Assembly (NCBI RefSeq): GCF_041060425.1
Contig: NZ_JAULBC010000010.1
Coordinates: 1 to 64,000, forward strand
Reading direction: 5' to 3'
Length of the DNA: 64,000 nt
From: Danxiaibacter flavus
Lineage (GTDB): Bacteria; Bacteroidota; Bacteroidia; Chitinophagales; Chitinophagaceae
Below are positions 47,022 through 55,604 of the stretch, one piece after another. Both the position numbers and the translations under genes were made by a program. Each line of letters starts with the position of its first letter. Position 1 is the first letter of the stretch. Under the pieces are notes generated by a model, which saw only the letters and a program-made list of their open reading frames with translations, was not told where the DNA came from and did no database searches.

Positions 47022-47699
47022 GCTGAAAGAAATTCAACAATTAAACCAATTGAGAAGATGGCAATTTTGGCAGGGGAGATTTGAGAAATTAGATAGTGCT
47101 GGAAGTAAGCGCAATTCAAAATCAATTGGTTCGGACAGAAAGGCTCGATACCCATCTTGGCAAAACGTGAAAGGAAAAATGACACAAAGGCACGGCCGTT
47201 GGCCGGATTTTTTTGAACCATATAAGAGACATAAAAAAATATAAGGATTGCACCTTACTGAAATGTTTTACAGACATTAACATGAATGAATTATCAAACC
47301 GGCGCTGAAGGCGTCAAAACAACGGATATTGAAAAGCCGTATAGACAAAAAATGCAGACTACTCCAAATGAGGATTTTTAAACCATTTAAGAAATAAAGG
47401 ACATATAAGGATGTCACCGCATTGATGGGTCTTTTCAAAATATCAGGATGATTGAACTGTGAACCGACGCTGAAGGCGTCGAAGCATTAGCATGGGGCAA
47501 CGCCCCATGAAACATAGCAAAACGCAATCAAGCCCTGTAAGGGCGTAAGCAAAAGCAAAACGCAACATTGTCAAAAAAATCAAGGCTTGCCAACGGCCGT
47601 AAATTATATAGCTTCTTCATTACCCAATCGGTAAATGGCTCCGTTTCAAAGCCGTGGTTACGGCTTTTATCGTTATTTTCATTCTATAAAACAATTACC
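47022..47699 (+). repeat. Mosaic intergenic repeat block 7 and divergent promoter region
   Basis: Between the divergent HtrA and sugar dehydrogenase genes. From about 47205 to 47555 it holds repeat modules in plus orientation: TTTTTTGAACCATATAAG, GGCGCTGAAGGCGTC, an M4 copy (47465-47515 with CATGGGGCAACGCCCCATG) and GCCCTGTAAGGGCG. The 47560-47699 stretch is an AT-rich leader. No gene. Confidence 0.75.
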
Positions 47700-48938
47700 A
47701 TGCGGCAAAGACAACTTTTTTATGTGCCTGCACTGCTTATGATGGTTGCGTCTTATTCTTGTTCAGGCAATAAGGCCACTCCAAAACCGACGGCAGGCGG
47801 AGACAGTACCAAACTTCCTCCCGTAGAAACAAAAGAAGCCAATAGCAAATACAAACCTGCATTTGAAGGACAAACAAGAATAGGCGGCGTAAAAACAACC
47901 ACTCCTTATAAGGTGGACAAACTTGCCGGCGATCTGGGAAACCCCTGGGCTGTTATCCCAATGCCTGACGGTAGATTGCTGATTTCATTGAAATCCGGTT
48001 CCATGCAAATTCATGACGCCAACGGCGAATTGGTTAAAAAGATCACCGGCTTTCCCGCTGTAGATGACAGAGGACAAGGGGGCCAACTTGATGTGGCACT
48101 GGATCCCAACTTTGCTACCAACAAAACTATTTACTGGTCCTTTTCTGAAAAATATGGAGTTGGTAACCTGACTTCTGTTGCCAAAGGCCAATTAAATGAA
48201 GCAGCCGGGAAGATCGATAACCCAACTGTCATTTTCCGCGCTACACCCGCATTGAACAGTAACCTGCACTTTGGCTCAAGGCTGATCTTTGATAAGGATG
48301 GTAATCTTTTTGTGAGTGCCGGTGAAAGATCGATTCTTGAAGGAAGAAGGCAGGCACAATTGCTAAATGCAGGTCTTGGTAAAGTATTTAAAATTACGCC
48401 TGATGGAAAACCAGCTCCCGGCAATCCTTTTGCAAGTCAGGCAGGAGCAATGCCAGAGATTTACGCTTATGGCATTCGTAATCCACAAGGCCTGGATATT
48501 AACCCGGCGACAGGCGACCTTTGGGAGGCAGAATTTGGTCCGCGTGGTGGTGATGAAATAAATATCATCCGTGCCGGTAAAAATTACGGCTGGCCTGTAA
48601 TAACCTACGGTATTGAATATAGCGGAGATAAAATTGGTGATGCCATTCAACAAAAAGATGGTATGGAACAGCCGGTTTATTATTGGGATCCTGTGATATC
48701 ACCAAGTGGCATTAGCTTTTACAAGGGCAATGCAATTCCTGAATGGGAAAACAACCTGTTTATTGCCTGCCTGAGCAGCATGCATATAGACAGACTGGTG
48801 ATAAAGGACAATAAGGTGGTGGGCGAAGAAAGACTATTGGAAGATAAAAAGGAAAGATTCCGCGACGTTGCGTATGATAAAGGGATGTTATACGCAGTAA
48901 CAGATGGGGGGAATTTATATAGGATTAGTAAGAAGTAA
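47700..48938 (+). CDS. PQQ-dependent sugar dehydrogenase-like lipoprotein
   Basis: 412 residues from the ATG at 47700, which begins a lipoprotein signal (MRQRQLFYVPALLMMVASYSC, Cys21); the longer reading from 47568 adds a repeat-derived tail and is rejected. Beta-propeller of the soluble glucose/aldose sugar dehydrogenase family: LGNPWAVIPMPDGRLLISLK, GQGGQLDVALDPNF, HFGSRLIFDKDGNLFVSAGE, AYGIRNPQGLDINPATGDLW and EFGPRGGDEINIIRAGKNYGWP. It would oxidise sugars in the periplasm with PQQ supplied from outside, since no pqq genes are in the window. Strong terminator after it. Confidence 0.92.
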   Translation: MRQRQLFYVPALLMMVASYSCSGNKATPKPTAGGDSTKLPPVETKEANSKYKPAFEGQTRIGGVKTTTPYKVDKLAGDLGNPWAVIPMPDGRLLISLKSGSMQIHDANGELVKKITGFPAVDDRGQGGQLDVALDPNFATNKTIYWSFSEKYGVGNLTSVAKGQLNEAAGKIDNPTVIFRATPALNSNLHFGSRLIFDKDGNLFVSAGERSILEGRRQAQLLNAGLGKVFKITPDGKPAPGNPFASQAGAMPEIYAYGIRNPQGLDINPATGDLWEAEFGPRGGDEINIIRAGKNYGWPVITYGIEYSGDKIGDAIQQKDGMEQPVYYWDPVISPSGISFYKGNAIPEWENNLFIACLSSMHIDRLVIKDNKVVGEERLLEDKKERFRDVAYDKGMLYAVTDGGNLYRISKK

Positions 48939-48954
48939 GTCATTCAAACAGTAT

Positions 48955-48993
48955 AAAAAAGCCCGTGCAAACTAATTGCACGGGCTTTTTTAT
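48955..48993 (+). terminator. Rho-independent terminator of the sugar dehydrogenase
   Basis: GCCCGTGCAA pairs perfectly with TTGCACGGGC around ACTAA; runs of A and T flank it. It may work in both directions. Confidence 0.92.
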
Positions 48994-49000
48994 AATCAAA

Positions 49001-49091
49001 TTGCGTCATTTATGTCGTAATCCTGTCGCAAATTTGTCGCAATCCCCTTAAATTTGTCGTAATAATGACGCAAAAATTTCCCTTAACGCAA
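49001..49091 (+). promoter_or_regulatory. Helically phased octamer repeats upstream of the Fic gene
   Basis: TGWCGYAA octamers start at 49013, 49024, 49035, 49055 and 49066 (spacings 11, 11, 20, 11), all in the same orientation; an inverted copy TTGCGTCA lies at 49001-49008 and a degenerate TAACGCAA at 49084. The array ends 20-38 bp before the Fic start, where a repressor or activator would bind, probably the winged-helix part of the Fic protein itself. Confidence 0.7.
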
Positions 49092-49111
49092 CTTCAGAGA
49101 AAGTAAATGGA

Positions 49112-50512
49112 ATGACAAAGAGTAGCAAAAGAGATATTGATCTTCAACTGGAAGAAATTAAGAGCGCTATAAAGCGTTTTAAAAATGGAGCATCTATTAA
49201 TGATATTCAATCGGACTCGCAACTAAGTGTTGGTTTGCGGACGTTGCAGAGACGGTTAAAAAAATTGCAGGAACAAGGATATATCGTTAATTCCGGAAAT
49301 ACAAGAGATTCAATTTACCATCTTGCTGAACCACCGCATCCATACGGGGTGAAAAATAGCGGCTCAGTATCCGGGGAACCCGTGGCCTTATCAGCTCAGG
49401 GAAAAGAAATTCAAAAAATAGTCTCGAACCCTGAAAAACTACGCCGTCCGGTTAGTTATAATTTCGATTTTTTAAGACTGTACCGGCCTAATATAGACAC
49501 TTATCTTACCGAAAAAGAGAAGCAGCAACTTTTAGAAACAGGCAAAACAGCCAGGATGAATGAGCCGGCTGGCACGTATGCAAAGGAAATTCTTCAAAGA
49601 CTACTGATAGATCTTTCGTGGAACTCCAGTCGCCTGGAAGGAAATACTTATTCGTTGCTCGATACCCAGCGCCTTGTTTCATTTGGTGAAGTTGCAGATA
49701 ACAAATCGCAGATGGAAGCGCAAATGATCCTGAATCATAAAGAGGCGATCGAGTTTCTTGTGCAAGACGCAGATGAAATAGGGTTTAACAGGTATACTAT
49801 TTTGAATTTACATGCCCTGCTTTCGAATAATCTTCTTCCTGATCCATCGGCATCGGGACGACTCAGAACATTTGGCGTAGGCGTTGCTAAATCTGTCTAT
49901 ACCCCTCTTGCAATGCCTCAACAAATTGAAGAAATGTTCGAGTTAATGCTCAGCAAGGCCGGTCAAATAAAAGATCCTTTTGAGCAGGCATTTTTTATTA
50001 TGGTTCAATTACCATACCTGCAACCTTTTGATGACGTCAACAAACGCGTATCGCGGCTGGCATCAAATATTTCCCTGAATAATCATAACCTGGCTCCTTT
50101 GTCGTTTGTTGATGTACCAGGCGATTTATATATCCAGGGAATGATTGGTATTTATGAGCTGAATCGCGTGGAGTTATTTAAAGATCTGTTTCTATGGTCT
50201 TACCAACGGTCGGCTTTGCGGTATGCAGCTTTACGTCAATCATTAGGAGAACCCGATCCTTTTCGTTTACAATATCGCGATGCTATCCGCGCAATAATTT
50301 CAACAATAGTGTCGAATGTATTGTCTCCAAAAAGTGCAGCCGGGCGAATTGAGCAGGCTGCTGATGCTTTGCCGGAACAGGACCGGAAAAGGTTTGTTGA
50401 AACAGTTAATGCGGAACTGCTTTCTTTACATGACGGTAATTTTGCCCGTTACGGAATTAGGCCATCTCAATTTTCAGCCTGGAAAGAAGCGTGGAATAAG
50501 TCAGAGCAATAA
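49112..50512 (+). CDS. Fic family protein with N-terminal winged helix
   Basis: 466 residues. Residues 1-75 form an HTH with a wing (QLSVGLRTLQRRLKKLQEQGYI). The Fic core begins around 140. An inhibitory-helix motif S-x-x-x-E-G-N is at 172-178 (SSRLEGN). The active-site loop reads LQPFDDVNKRVSR (303-315) where the standard is HxFx(D/E)GNxR; the catalytic His is Gln304 and the G is Val309, a form seen in a subset of Fic proteins. AMP or other nucleotide transfer is therefore doubtful or altered. An autoregulated single-gene unit with phased repeats upstream. Confidence 0.92.
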   Translation: MTKSSKRDIDLQLEEIKSAIKRFKNGASINDIQSDSQLSVGLRTLQRRLKKLQEQGYIVNSGNTRDSIYHLAEPPHPYGVKNSGSVSGEPVALSAQGKEIQKIVSNPEKLRRPVSYNFDFLRLYRPNIDTYLTEKEKQQLLETGKTARMNEPAGTYAKEILQRLLIDLSWNSSRLEGNTYSLLDTQRLVSFGEVADNKSQMEAQMILNHKEAIEFLVQDADEIGFNRYTILNLHALLSNNLLPDPSASGRLRTFGVGVAKSVYTPLAMPQQIEEMFELMLSKAGQIKDPFEQAFFIMVQLPYLQPFDDVNKRVSRLASNISLNNHNLAPLSFVDVPGDLYIQGMIGIYELNRVELFKDLFLWSYQRSALRYAALRQSLGEPDPFRLQYRDAIRAIISTIVSNVLSPKSAAGRIEQAADALPEQDRKRFVETVNAELLSLHDGNFARYGIRPSQFSAWKEAWNKSEQ

Positions 50513-50548
50513 CTGTTGCCAACGGTTTGCCGTGATTGTATAAAGTCT

Positions 50549-50690
50549 TACAATTGATAATTGAAAAGGGACAATTGAAAATGTTGTAAGCGAAAGTGAA
50601 ATTGCTAAATGGCAAAGGTTATATAACGGTATGAAGAATCATTCTGATCATTATCAATTTTCAACTGTCAATTTTCAATTCATTCACTGA
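50549..50690. repeat. TTGATAATTGAAA-type inverted repeat pair
   Basis: ACAATTGATAATTGAAAAGG at 50550 and the inverse ATTATCAATTTTCAACTG at 50648 form a spaced inverted repeat between the Fic and lipoprotein stops. This type of ATTGATAATTG repeat is widespread in Bacteroidota intergenic regions. Confidence 0.5.
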
Positions 50691-51429
50691 TCCAAAACTC
50701 TATATTATACTCCGTCTCGCCCAGCGTTCCGTTTTTTCCAAAAATAACTTCTTTGCTTTCGGCCGGTTCGCCGTTATCATGACGATTATCCAGCAAAAGT
50801 TTTTTTCCGGCATATATTGCTTTAACAGAATATCTTCCTATAGGGATATCGGTAGCCATAAAAGTGCCGGCCACATCTTTGATCGTCTTTTCAATAGATG
50901 TGGCGGCGCTGCCATCAATTAATTTTGTATCGAGCGGTGTTAGTATGAGTTTAATCTGCGTTACATCAACATCAGTTCCGAAAGCATAAAGATCTACATG
51001 TGCTCCATAAAAACCTCCGTTGCCGGGTTTCGGTCCGGATAACTTCCATGTAAAATTGCGGGTAGTTACTTTGCTTTTGTCAAAGGGGTCAGTGTTATCC
51101 GCCTGTAAGTCAAATTTGTAATCCTGGCCGTATGCACTTCTTTCAATTTGAGCTTTTGCGGTCCATGTACCTGCGGGTTCGGCCGGTAGTTTTATGGAAT
51201 ATTTTCCGCTATTGTCCGTTACGCCATACAGGTAAGTATCATACCAAACCGTATGTTCAATAGTTGTCTTAACGCCTTGCAATGGATTGCCATTTTCGTC
51301 CATTACCTTGCCGTCAACTTCACCAGAACTATTGTCTGTGTCTTTTTGATTGGAAACACTTTTTGAACATGCAGCCAATGTGAACGGCAGAAAAAACAAG
51401 AGTAATAGTGGTTGAAATAAATGTTTCAT
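50680..51429 (-). CDS. Lipoprotein with carboxypeptidase regulatory-like domain
   Basis: 249 residues with lipobox FTLAACS (Cys21). A beta-sandwich CarboxypepD-like domain follows: GKVMDENGNPLQGVKTTIEH, YGVTDNSGKYSIKLPAEPAG. The second half has LYAFGTDVDVTQIKLILTPL and GRYSVKAIYAGKKLLLDNRH, a second Ig-like region. It is anchored in the envelope; function unknown. Convergent with the Fic gene. Confidence 0.85.
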   Translation of the reverse strand: MKHLFQPLLLLFFLPFTLAACSKSVSNQKDTDNSSGEVDGKVMDENGNPLQGVKTTIEHTVWYDTYLYGVTDNSGKYSIKLPAEPAGTWTAKAQIERSAYGQDYKFDLQADNTDPFDKSKVTTRNFTWKLSGPKPGNGGFYGAHVDLYAFGTDVDVTQIKLILTPLDTKLIDGSAATSIEKTIKDVAGTFMATDIPIGRYSVKAIYAGKKLLLDNRHDNGEPAESKEVIFGKNGTLGETEYNIEFWISE

Positions 51430-51749
51430 GCCAATAAAATAACAATGCCGTTGACCGGGTAATTGCGCACCATGACCATCATCGTCAACACGGGCAACGA
51501 CATCTATAATTTGATAATAAATTTTGTTTGATTTTACTTGTATACAGCTAGAGAATAGTCAATGGTCAAGGTCCGGGCCGGTTAAGTAAATATATTGTCG
51601 TTTAAGTGTTATTATTATCCTGGGCAAAAGTTCTCATTTGCTCTTATATTTCTTAAATGGTTCAAAAACCTTCGCTTCGGTCAGCTTTGAGCTTTAGGCT
51701 TTAAGCTTTATCAGTTGTTTACAAAGAAACATTAGGCGCGCCCGGCACT
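51430..51749 (-). repeat. Mosaic intergenic repeat block 8
   Basis: From about 51545 to the methyltransferase stop at 51750 in minus orientation: M1 (51660-51760, CATATAAGTAAAGTGCC then TAATGTTTCTTTG) preceded on this strand by M2 (51545-51660). The rest to 51430 is a non-repeat leader. No gene. Confidence 0.8.
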
Positions 51750-52796
51750 TTACTTATATGCAACCAATGCACTGGCAGGGCCTCCCAATTGAATCTTCGT
51801 AATTTCCTTAAAGCCTGCTTCTTTTGCCCAGCCTGCAAAATCTTTGGCTGCGTAATCAAAGCCACCAGGCGTTTCAATAAGCATGTTTAAAGACATTAAC
51901 AGCCCGAATGCATTTTCTTTTCTTTCGTCATCAATAATGTTTTCAATCACAATAAACGCTCCGCCTTCTGGTAATGCATCATAGGCCTTGCCGATGAGCA
52001 TTTTCTTTTCTTCAAGATTCCAGTCATGCAGAATATTGCCCATTGTAATTAGGTCAGCTTTAGGAAAAGCATCTGTGAAGAAATTTCCGACAGCAGTTTT
52101 CACCCTGTCGCTAACACCTGATGCATCAATGTTTCTCTGTGCAACGCGCGCCACAGGAGGCAGATCATATGTTGTAGAATGAATGCCGGGATTAAATGTA
52201 GCTATCTGAATGGATAGTTCGCCACTTGCACCACCAATATCAACATGTGTTTTGTATTTAGAGAAATCAAAGCTGCGGGCGAATGCTATAAAATTACTGC
52301 GTTGTACGCCAGTCATAGCCCCCATAAATTCTTCAAGTTTACTTTCGTCTTCATACAATTTTTCAAAGATCCCTGCTCCGTGAATTTTTGCTTCGTTTTG
52401 CGGTAAGCCTGTTTTAAGACCTTCTTCCAGATCATTCCAGAAGGGAAATAAACGGTTGTTACACATTTCGAGCAATCCGCCTACATAAGAGGATTTTTTC
52501 TTGTCAAGGAAAACATCTGTTTCAAGTGTGTTACAGTATTTGGCTTCAGTGCCCGTACCTTCCCTGTACAAAAATTTAAGTGCTACCAACGCATCAAGAA
52601 AATCGTACAATCCTCTTTCCTGCAGTCCTAAAGCCTCTTTAATTTGTGTACCCGTTTTGCTGCTTTCGGCAAGCGAAGTAAAAAGATGAAGATTCACTGC
52701 AGTAAGCAGCACTTTAGAAGAGAAAAAACTTAATCCCGTTTCCAAAATAGATGCGGGCGTAATTACTACCTGGGCAGACGTTGTTTGTGTTAGCAT
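51750..52796 (-). CDS. SAM-dependent O-methyltransferase
   Basis: 348 residues. N-terminal dimerisation helices (LETGLSFFSSKVLLTAVNLHLFTSL), winged-helix linker (LGLQERGLYDFLDALVALKFL), then a Rossmann methyltransferase with motif I HVDIGGASGELSIQIA, SAM-binding TYDLPPVARVAQ, and the HDW motif in NILHDWNLEEKKMLI of caffeate/hydroxyneurosporene-type O-methyltransferases. His-Asp is typical of the catalytic base region. Substrate unknown. The C-terminal YK and the stop lie in the repeat-like sequence. Confidence 0.93.
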   Translation of the reverse strand: MLTQTTSAQVVITPASILETGLSFFSSKVLLTAVNLHLFTSLAESSKTGTQIKEALGLQERGLYDFLDALVALKFLYREGTGTEAKYCNTLETDVFLDKKKSSYVGGLLEMCNNRLFPFWNDLEEGLKTGLPQNEAKIHGAGIFEKLYEDESKLEEFMGAMTGVQRSNFIAFARSFDFSKYKTHVDIGGASGELSIQIATFNPGIHSTTYDLPPVARVAQRNIDASGVSDRVKTAVGNFFTDAFPKADLITMGNILHDWNLEEKKMLIGKAYDALPEGGAFIVIENIIDDERKENAFGLLMSLNMLIETPGGFDYAAKDFAGWAKEAGFKEITKIQLGGPASALVAYK

Positions 52797-53227
52797 TTTC
52801 TAAGGTTTTTTATTGTTTAAAGTTGATGTTAGTATTGAGGCGTTTCTCAATTGCGGATGCTAAGCTAGTTTACAATTTTACCTCATGCAAGCGAGAATGC
52901 AATGAAGTGCTGTTTTGCATGTATGAGCGGCGAAAAAACGCGTACAAAAGAGCAATAGGGCTGCAGGTTTTTTGAAGAAATCAAGCAATAAATTAAAAAT
53001 GTTATACGTTTTTTTTATTATGCAATCCATTGCATATCAATGCTTTGGCACACAGGTTATAATTTCCGGAGCATATGTTTTTTAAATTGGCAGCAAATTT
53101 GCATAGAGCATTCAGAATCTGTACCATATGCTAAGTTGTAATTTATATATAACTAATATTGATCGCCCTTGTATCTACCTATACACTTCAAAATTGTGAT
53201 TTCTGATTTTAAATAAAAAGCAAAAGT
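52797..53227. promoter_or_regulatory. Divergent intergenic region, no gene
   Basis: AT-rich. It contains the palindrome ATGCAAT-CC-ATTGCAT at 53020-53035 between the methyltransferase and the DUF4382 gene, a possible operator. Nothing else recognised. Confidence 0.45.
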
Positions 53228-54007
53228 ATGATTAGACAACTAAGACTGGCAGGCGTTATTGCCTTGTTTATTGGGAGCGCTGTGGCTTGTAAGAAAAGCG
53301 ATTCTCCTTCGGGTAAAGCAACAGTAGCGGTGCATTTAACTGATGCGCCGGCCCCGTATGATGAAGTAAACGTTGATGTGCAAAAAGTTGAAATCCATTC
53401 AGATCAAAGCGGATGGGTAACACTTGATCTGATACATCCCGGCGTTTACAATCTGCTCGATTTTAGGAATGGCCTCGATACCTTATTGTGTCAAAGCGAG
53501 TTGCCTTCCGGAAGTATTTCTCAGATGAGGCTTGTTTTAGGAAGCAACAACTCTGTTGTTGTGGATGGTGCTGAATATGCACTTGCAACGCCTTCTGCTG
53601 AACAGAGCGGACTTAAGTTTAATATTCAGCAGGAGCTTGCAGCAAATGGTTCCTACAATATCTGGATCGATTTTGATGCAGCTAAGTCTGTTGTAAAAAA
53701 AGGAAACGGAAGTTATAGTCTTAAGCCTGTAGTGCGAGCATATACAGAACAGACCAACGGACGCATAAAAGGAATTGTTCTGCCACTCTCAGCAGGGGCC
53801 ACAGTGTATGCCATTAATGGCACAGACACGCTTTCCGCTATTCCTGACATTGCAGGGCGCTACATGTTCTCCGGTGTTGCGGAAGGAAATTATACTGTTA
53901 CAATTGATGCAGCTGCAACCAGCGGATTGTCTGATACAAGTATTTCCAATGTATCAGTTAAGTATGGTCTTATAACCGATGTAGGTATTACCACACTGGT
54001 ACCATAA
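53228..54007 (+). CDS. DUF4382 lipoprotein
   Basis: 259 residues with lipobox-like IGSAVACKK (Cys21). DUF4382 domain: ATVAVHLTDAPAPYDEVNVDVQKVEIHSD, WVTLDLIHPGVYNLLDFRNG, LPSGSISQMRLVLGSNN and FNIQQELAANGSYNIWIDFDAAKSV (about residues 30-170), followed by a small CarboxypepD-like beta domain (GRIKGIVLPLSAGATVYAIN). Envelope-anchored protein of unknown function; possibly adhesive. Confidence 0.9.
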   Translation: MIRQLRLAGVIALFIGSAVACKKSDSPSGKATVAVHLTDAPAPYDEVNVDVQKVEIHSDQSGWVTLDLIHPGVYNLLDFRNGLDTLLCQSELPSGSISQMRLVLGSNNSVVVDGAEYALATPSAEQSGLKFNIQQELAANGSYNIWIDFDAAKSVVKKGNGSYSLKPVVRAYTEQTNGRIKGIVLPLSAGATVYAINGTDTLSAIPDIAGRYMFSGVAEGNYTVTIDAAATSGLSDTSISNVSVKYGLITDVGITTLVP

Positions 54008-54215
54008 TATTTTTCGCAGATCCGGCATACCACTTTGCAATAAATGATCGCTTATATGATCCTGAAACAAAAAGCTTAATACAAGCGGTCTGTTGCAAGT
54101 GAGCCGGATCTCATTTTTTACAGAGGATCTGTTACAACCGGTATAGATAAATTATACTTTATCTTTGGACCCGTTTTCAAGGAACAAAGAGATTTCAAAG
54201 TTTAAATGATTAGCG

Positions 54216-54386
54216 ATGAAGGTTCGGTTACTGTCATTAATAGCTGTCTTAATAATATTTGCATCATGCGATAGTCACATGTATAAAGGCAATTCAGGAA
54301 AAATCCCTCCTGGTCAGGCGAAGAAGATGGATGGCAGCCAGTCCGCAAAACCATATGCACCCGGACAGCAAAAGAAAAACTACTAA
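54216..54386 (+). CDS. Small lipoprotein (56 aa)
   Basis: Begins MKVRLLSLIAVLIIFASC; a lipobox with Cys18 is followed by 38 polar residues, including KIPPGQAKKMDGSQSAKPY and a terminal PGQQKKNY. The PPGQAKK and PGQQKK motifs match tiny Bacteroidota lipoproteins that databases sometimes label as quinol oxidase subunit 4; that label is probably not meaningful. It lies 208 bp after the DUF4382 gene. Below the usual 60-codon threshold but convincing as a secreted lipoprotein. Confidence 0.75.
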   Translation: MKVRLLSLIAVLIIFASCDSHMYKGNSGKIPPGQAKKMDGSQSAKPYAPGQQKKNY

Positions 54387-54717
54387 CCTGATGATGTTGG
54401 CGGATTTTTTTATTTTGAAAGCGTTTTAAACAATCCCGGCCTTCTCTAAGCTGAAATATTTGAAGCCTGCGTAAAGGCTTGTTGTTGTGATCTGTTTGTA
54501 ATTCCCGGTGTGAGCGGGAATCCTTTATCCGGATCTCACTGAATGTGTTCCTTTTTTTTGCCACTTTCAAGCACATACTAAAATTACGTTTTGGTAAAAT
54601 GCCCCATTACTCTTTGGCTGTGTAATAAACTTTGCCGATCTTTTACGAAATTTCCATCTTAACCAGTGAGTTAGAACCATATTGGCTGCTGCGGAAATAC
54701 TCATTAAACAGAAGCAC
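54387..54717. other. Intergenic region, no gene
   Basis: 330 bp between the small lipoprotein and the stress-protein gene. An ATTCCC/GGGAAT stem at about 54511-54532 could be a weak terminator; nothing else recognised. Confidence 0.45.
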
Positions 54718-55548
54718 ATGAAAAATGTACTTGTACTCACAGATTTTTCAGACAATGCCCTACAAGCGCTGCGTTATGCCGCGATGCTTGCCAAAACCTA
54801 CCGGCTTGAAAAGCTGGTTGTGCTTCACAGCTATGACCGTTTCGATGCTCAACCAGGTGGCGAAAACGAAATGGAGCAGGAAAAGAAACGTAAAGCGGAT
54901 ATAATGGCCCAATTGGAAGAATTGCAACACCAGGAGTTATCTAACCTGCAATCAACCAAAATAACAGTCTTGGCGGAAGAGGGTTTTTTAATGGAGAAGA
55001 TAAACAGGCTGTGTGAAGAAATGAGTATTGACCTTATTGTAGTTGGCGCTACCGGGAAAAGTGGTTGGGAAAGGCATTTTGTAGGATCTGTTGCAATGCA
55101 ACTGTTGGATGAAGTGAATTATCCCCTGCTGCTGGTACCGCACAGTGCTGTTGTTGAGCCCATTAAATGTGCAGTATTTGCAAGTGATTTGAAAGGATTA
55201 TTGGAGCCTACTCAGGAACAACTTTCTCCTATCCTTAGTACGTTGGACGCACAAATACTTGTGTTGAATGTGGACAGGAAGGAAAAAGAATTTGGTCCTG
55301 AAACGACTTTTGAAATGCGTGATCTTCATTATTATATGGACCATTTTCGCGCTACCTTCTATTTTACAGAAGATGCTGATACGGTTGAAGGGCTGGAACA
55401 GTTTGCTGTAGACAGAAACGCATCACTGATTATAACTATTCACAGGCCAAGTGGATGGTTTGAGCGGATCTTTAAATCAAGCGTATCTGAACAGCTGGCG
55501 TTGCACACATCGATACCGTTGCTTTGTTTATATGAAGAACGCCGATAG
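54718..55548 (+). CDS. Universal stress protein (tandem UspA)
   Basis: 276 residues from the ATG at 54718, which begins the first UspA strand (MKNVLVLTDFSDNALQALRY); an upstream start at 54682 adds unrelated residues. First domain residues 1-145 with the ATP-binding GATGKSGWERHFVGSVA motif; second domain residues 155-276 (CAVFASDL, ILVLNVDRKEKEF, PSGWFERIFKSSVSEQLALH) where the nucleotide-binding loop is less conserved. Cytoplasmic stress survival protein. Confidence 0.93.
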   Translation: MKNVLVLTDFSDNALQALRYAAMLAKTYRLEKLVVLHSYDRFDAQPGGENEMEQEKKRKADIMAQLEELQHQELSNLQSTKITVLAEEGFLMEKINRLCEEMSIDLIVVGATGKSGWERHFVGSVAMQLLDEVNYPLLLVPHSAVVEPIKCAVFASDLKGLLEPTQEQLSPILSTLDAQILVLNVDRKEKEFGPETTFEMRDLHYYMDHFRATFYFTEDADTVEGLEQFAVDRNASLIITIHRPSGWFERIFKSSVSEQLALHTSIPLLCLYEERR

Positions 55549-55604
55549 GAATTGATTCTTCTACTGATTTGTTTTTCTTTTCCTGCTAATATCTAACCCT
55601 CATC

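Noticed and set aside
47568..47699. 44-residue N-terminal extension of the sugar dehydrogenase
   Set aside because: It would put the lipoprotein signal in the middle of the protein.
51750..52796. Carotenoid or methoxy-metabolite pathway
   Set aside because: The O-methyltransferase has no pathway partners in the window.
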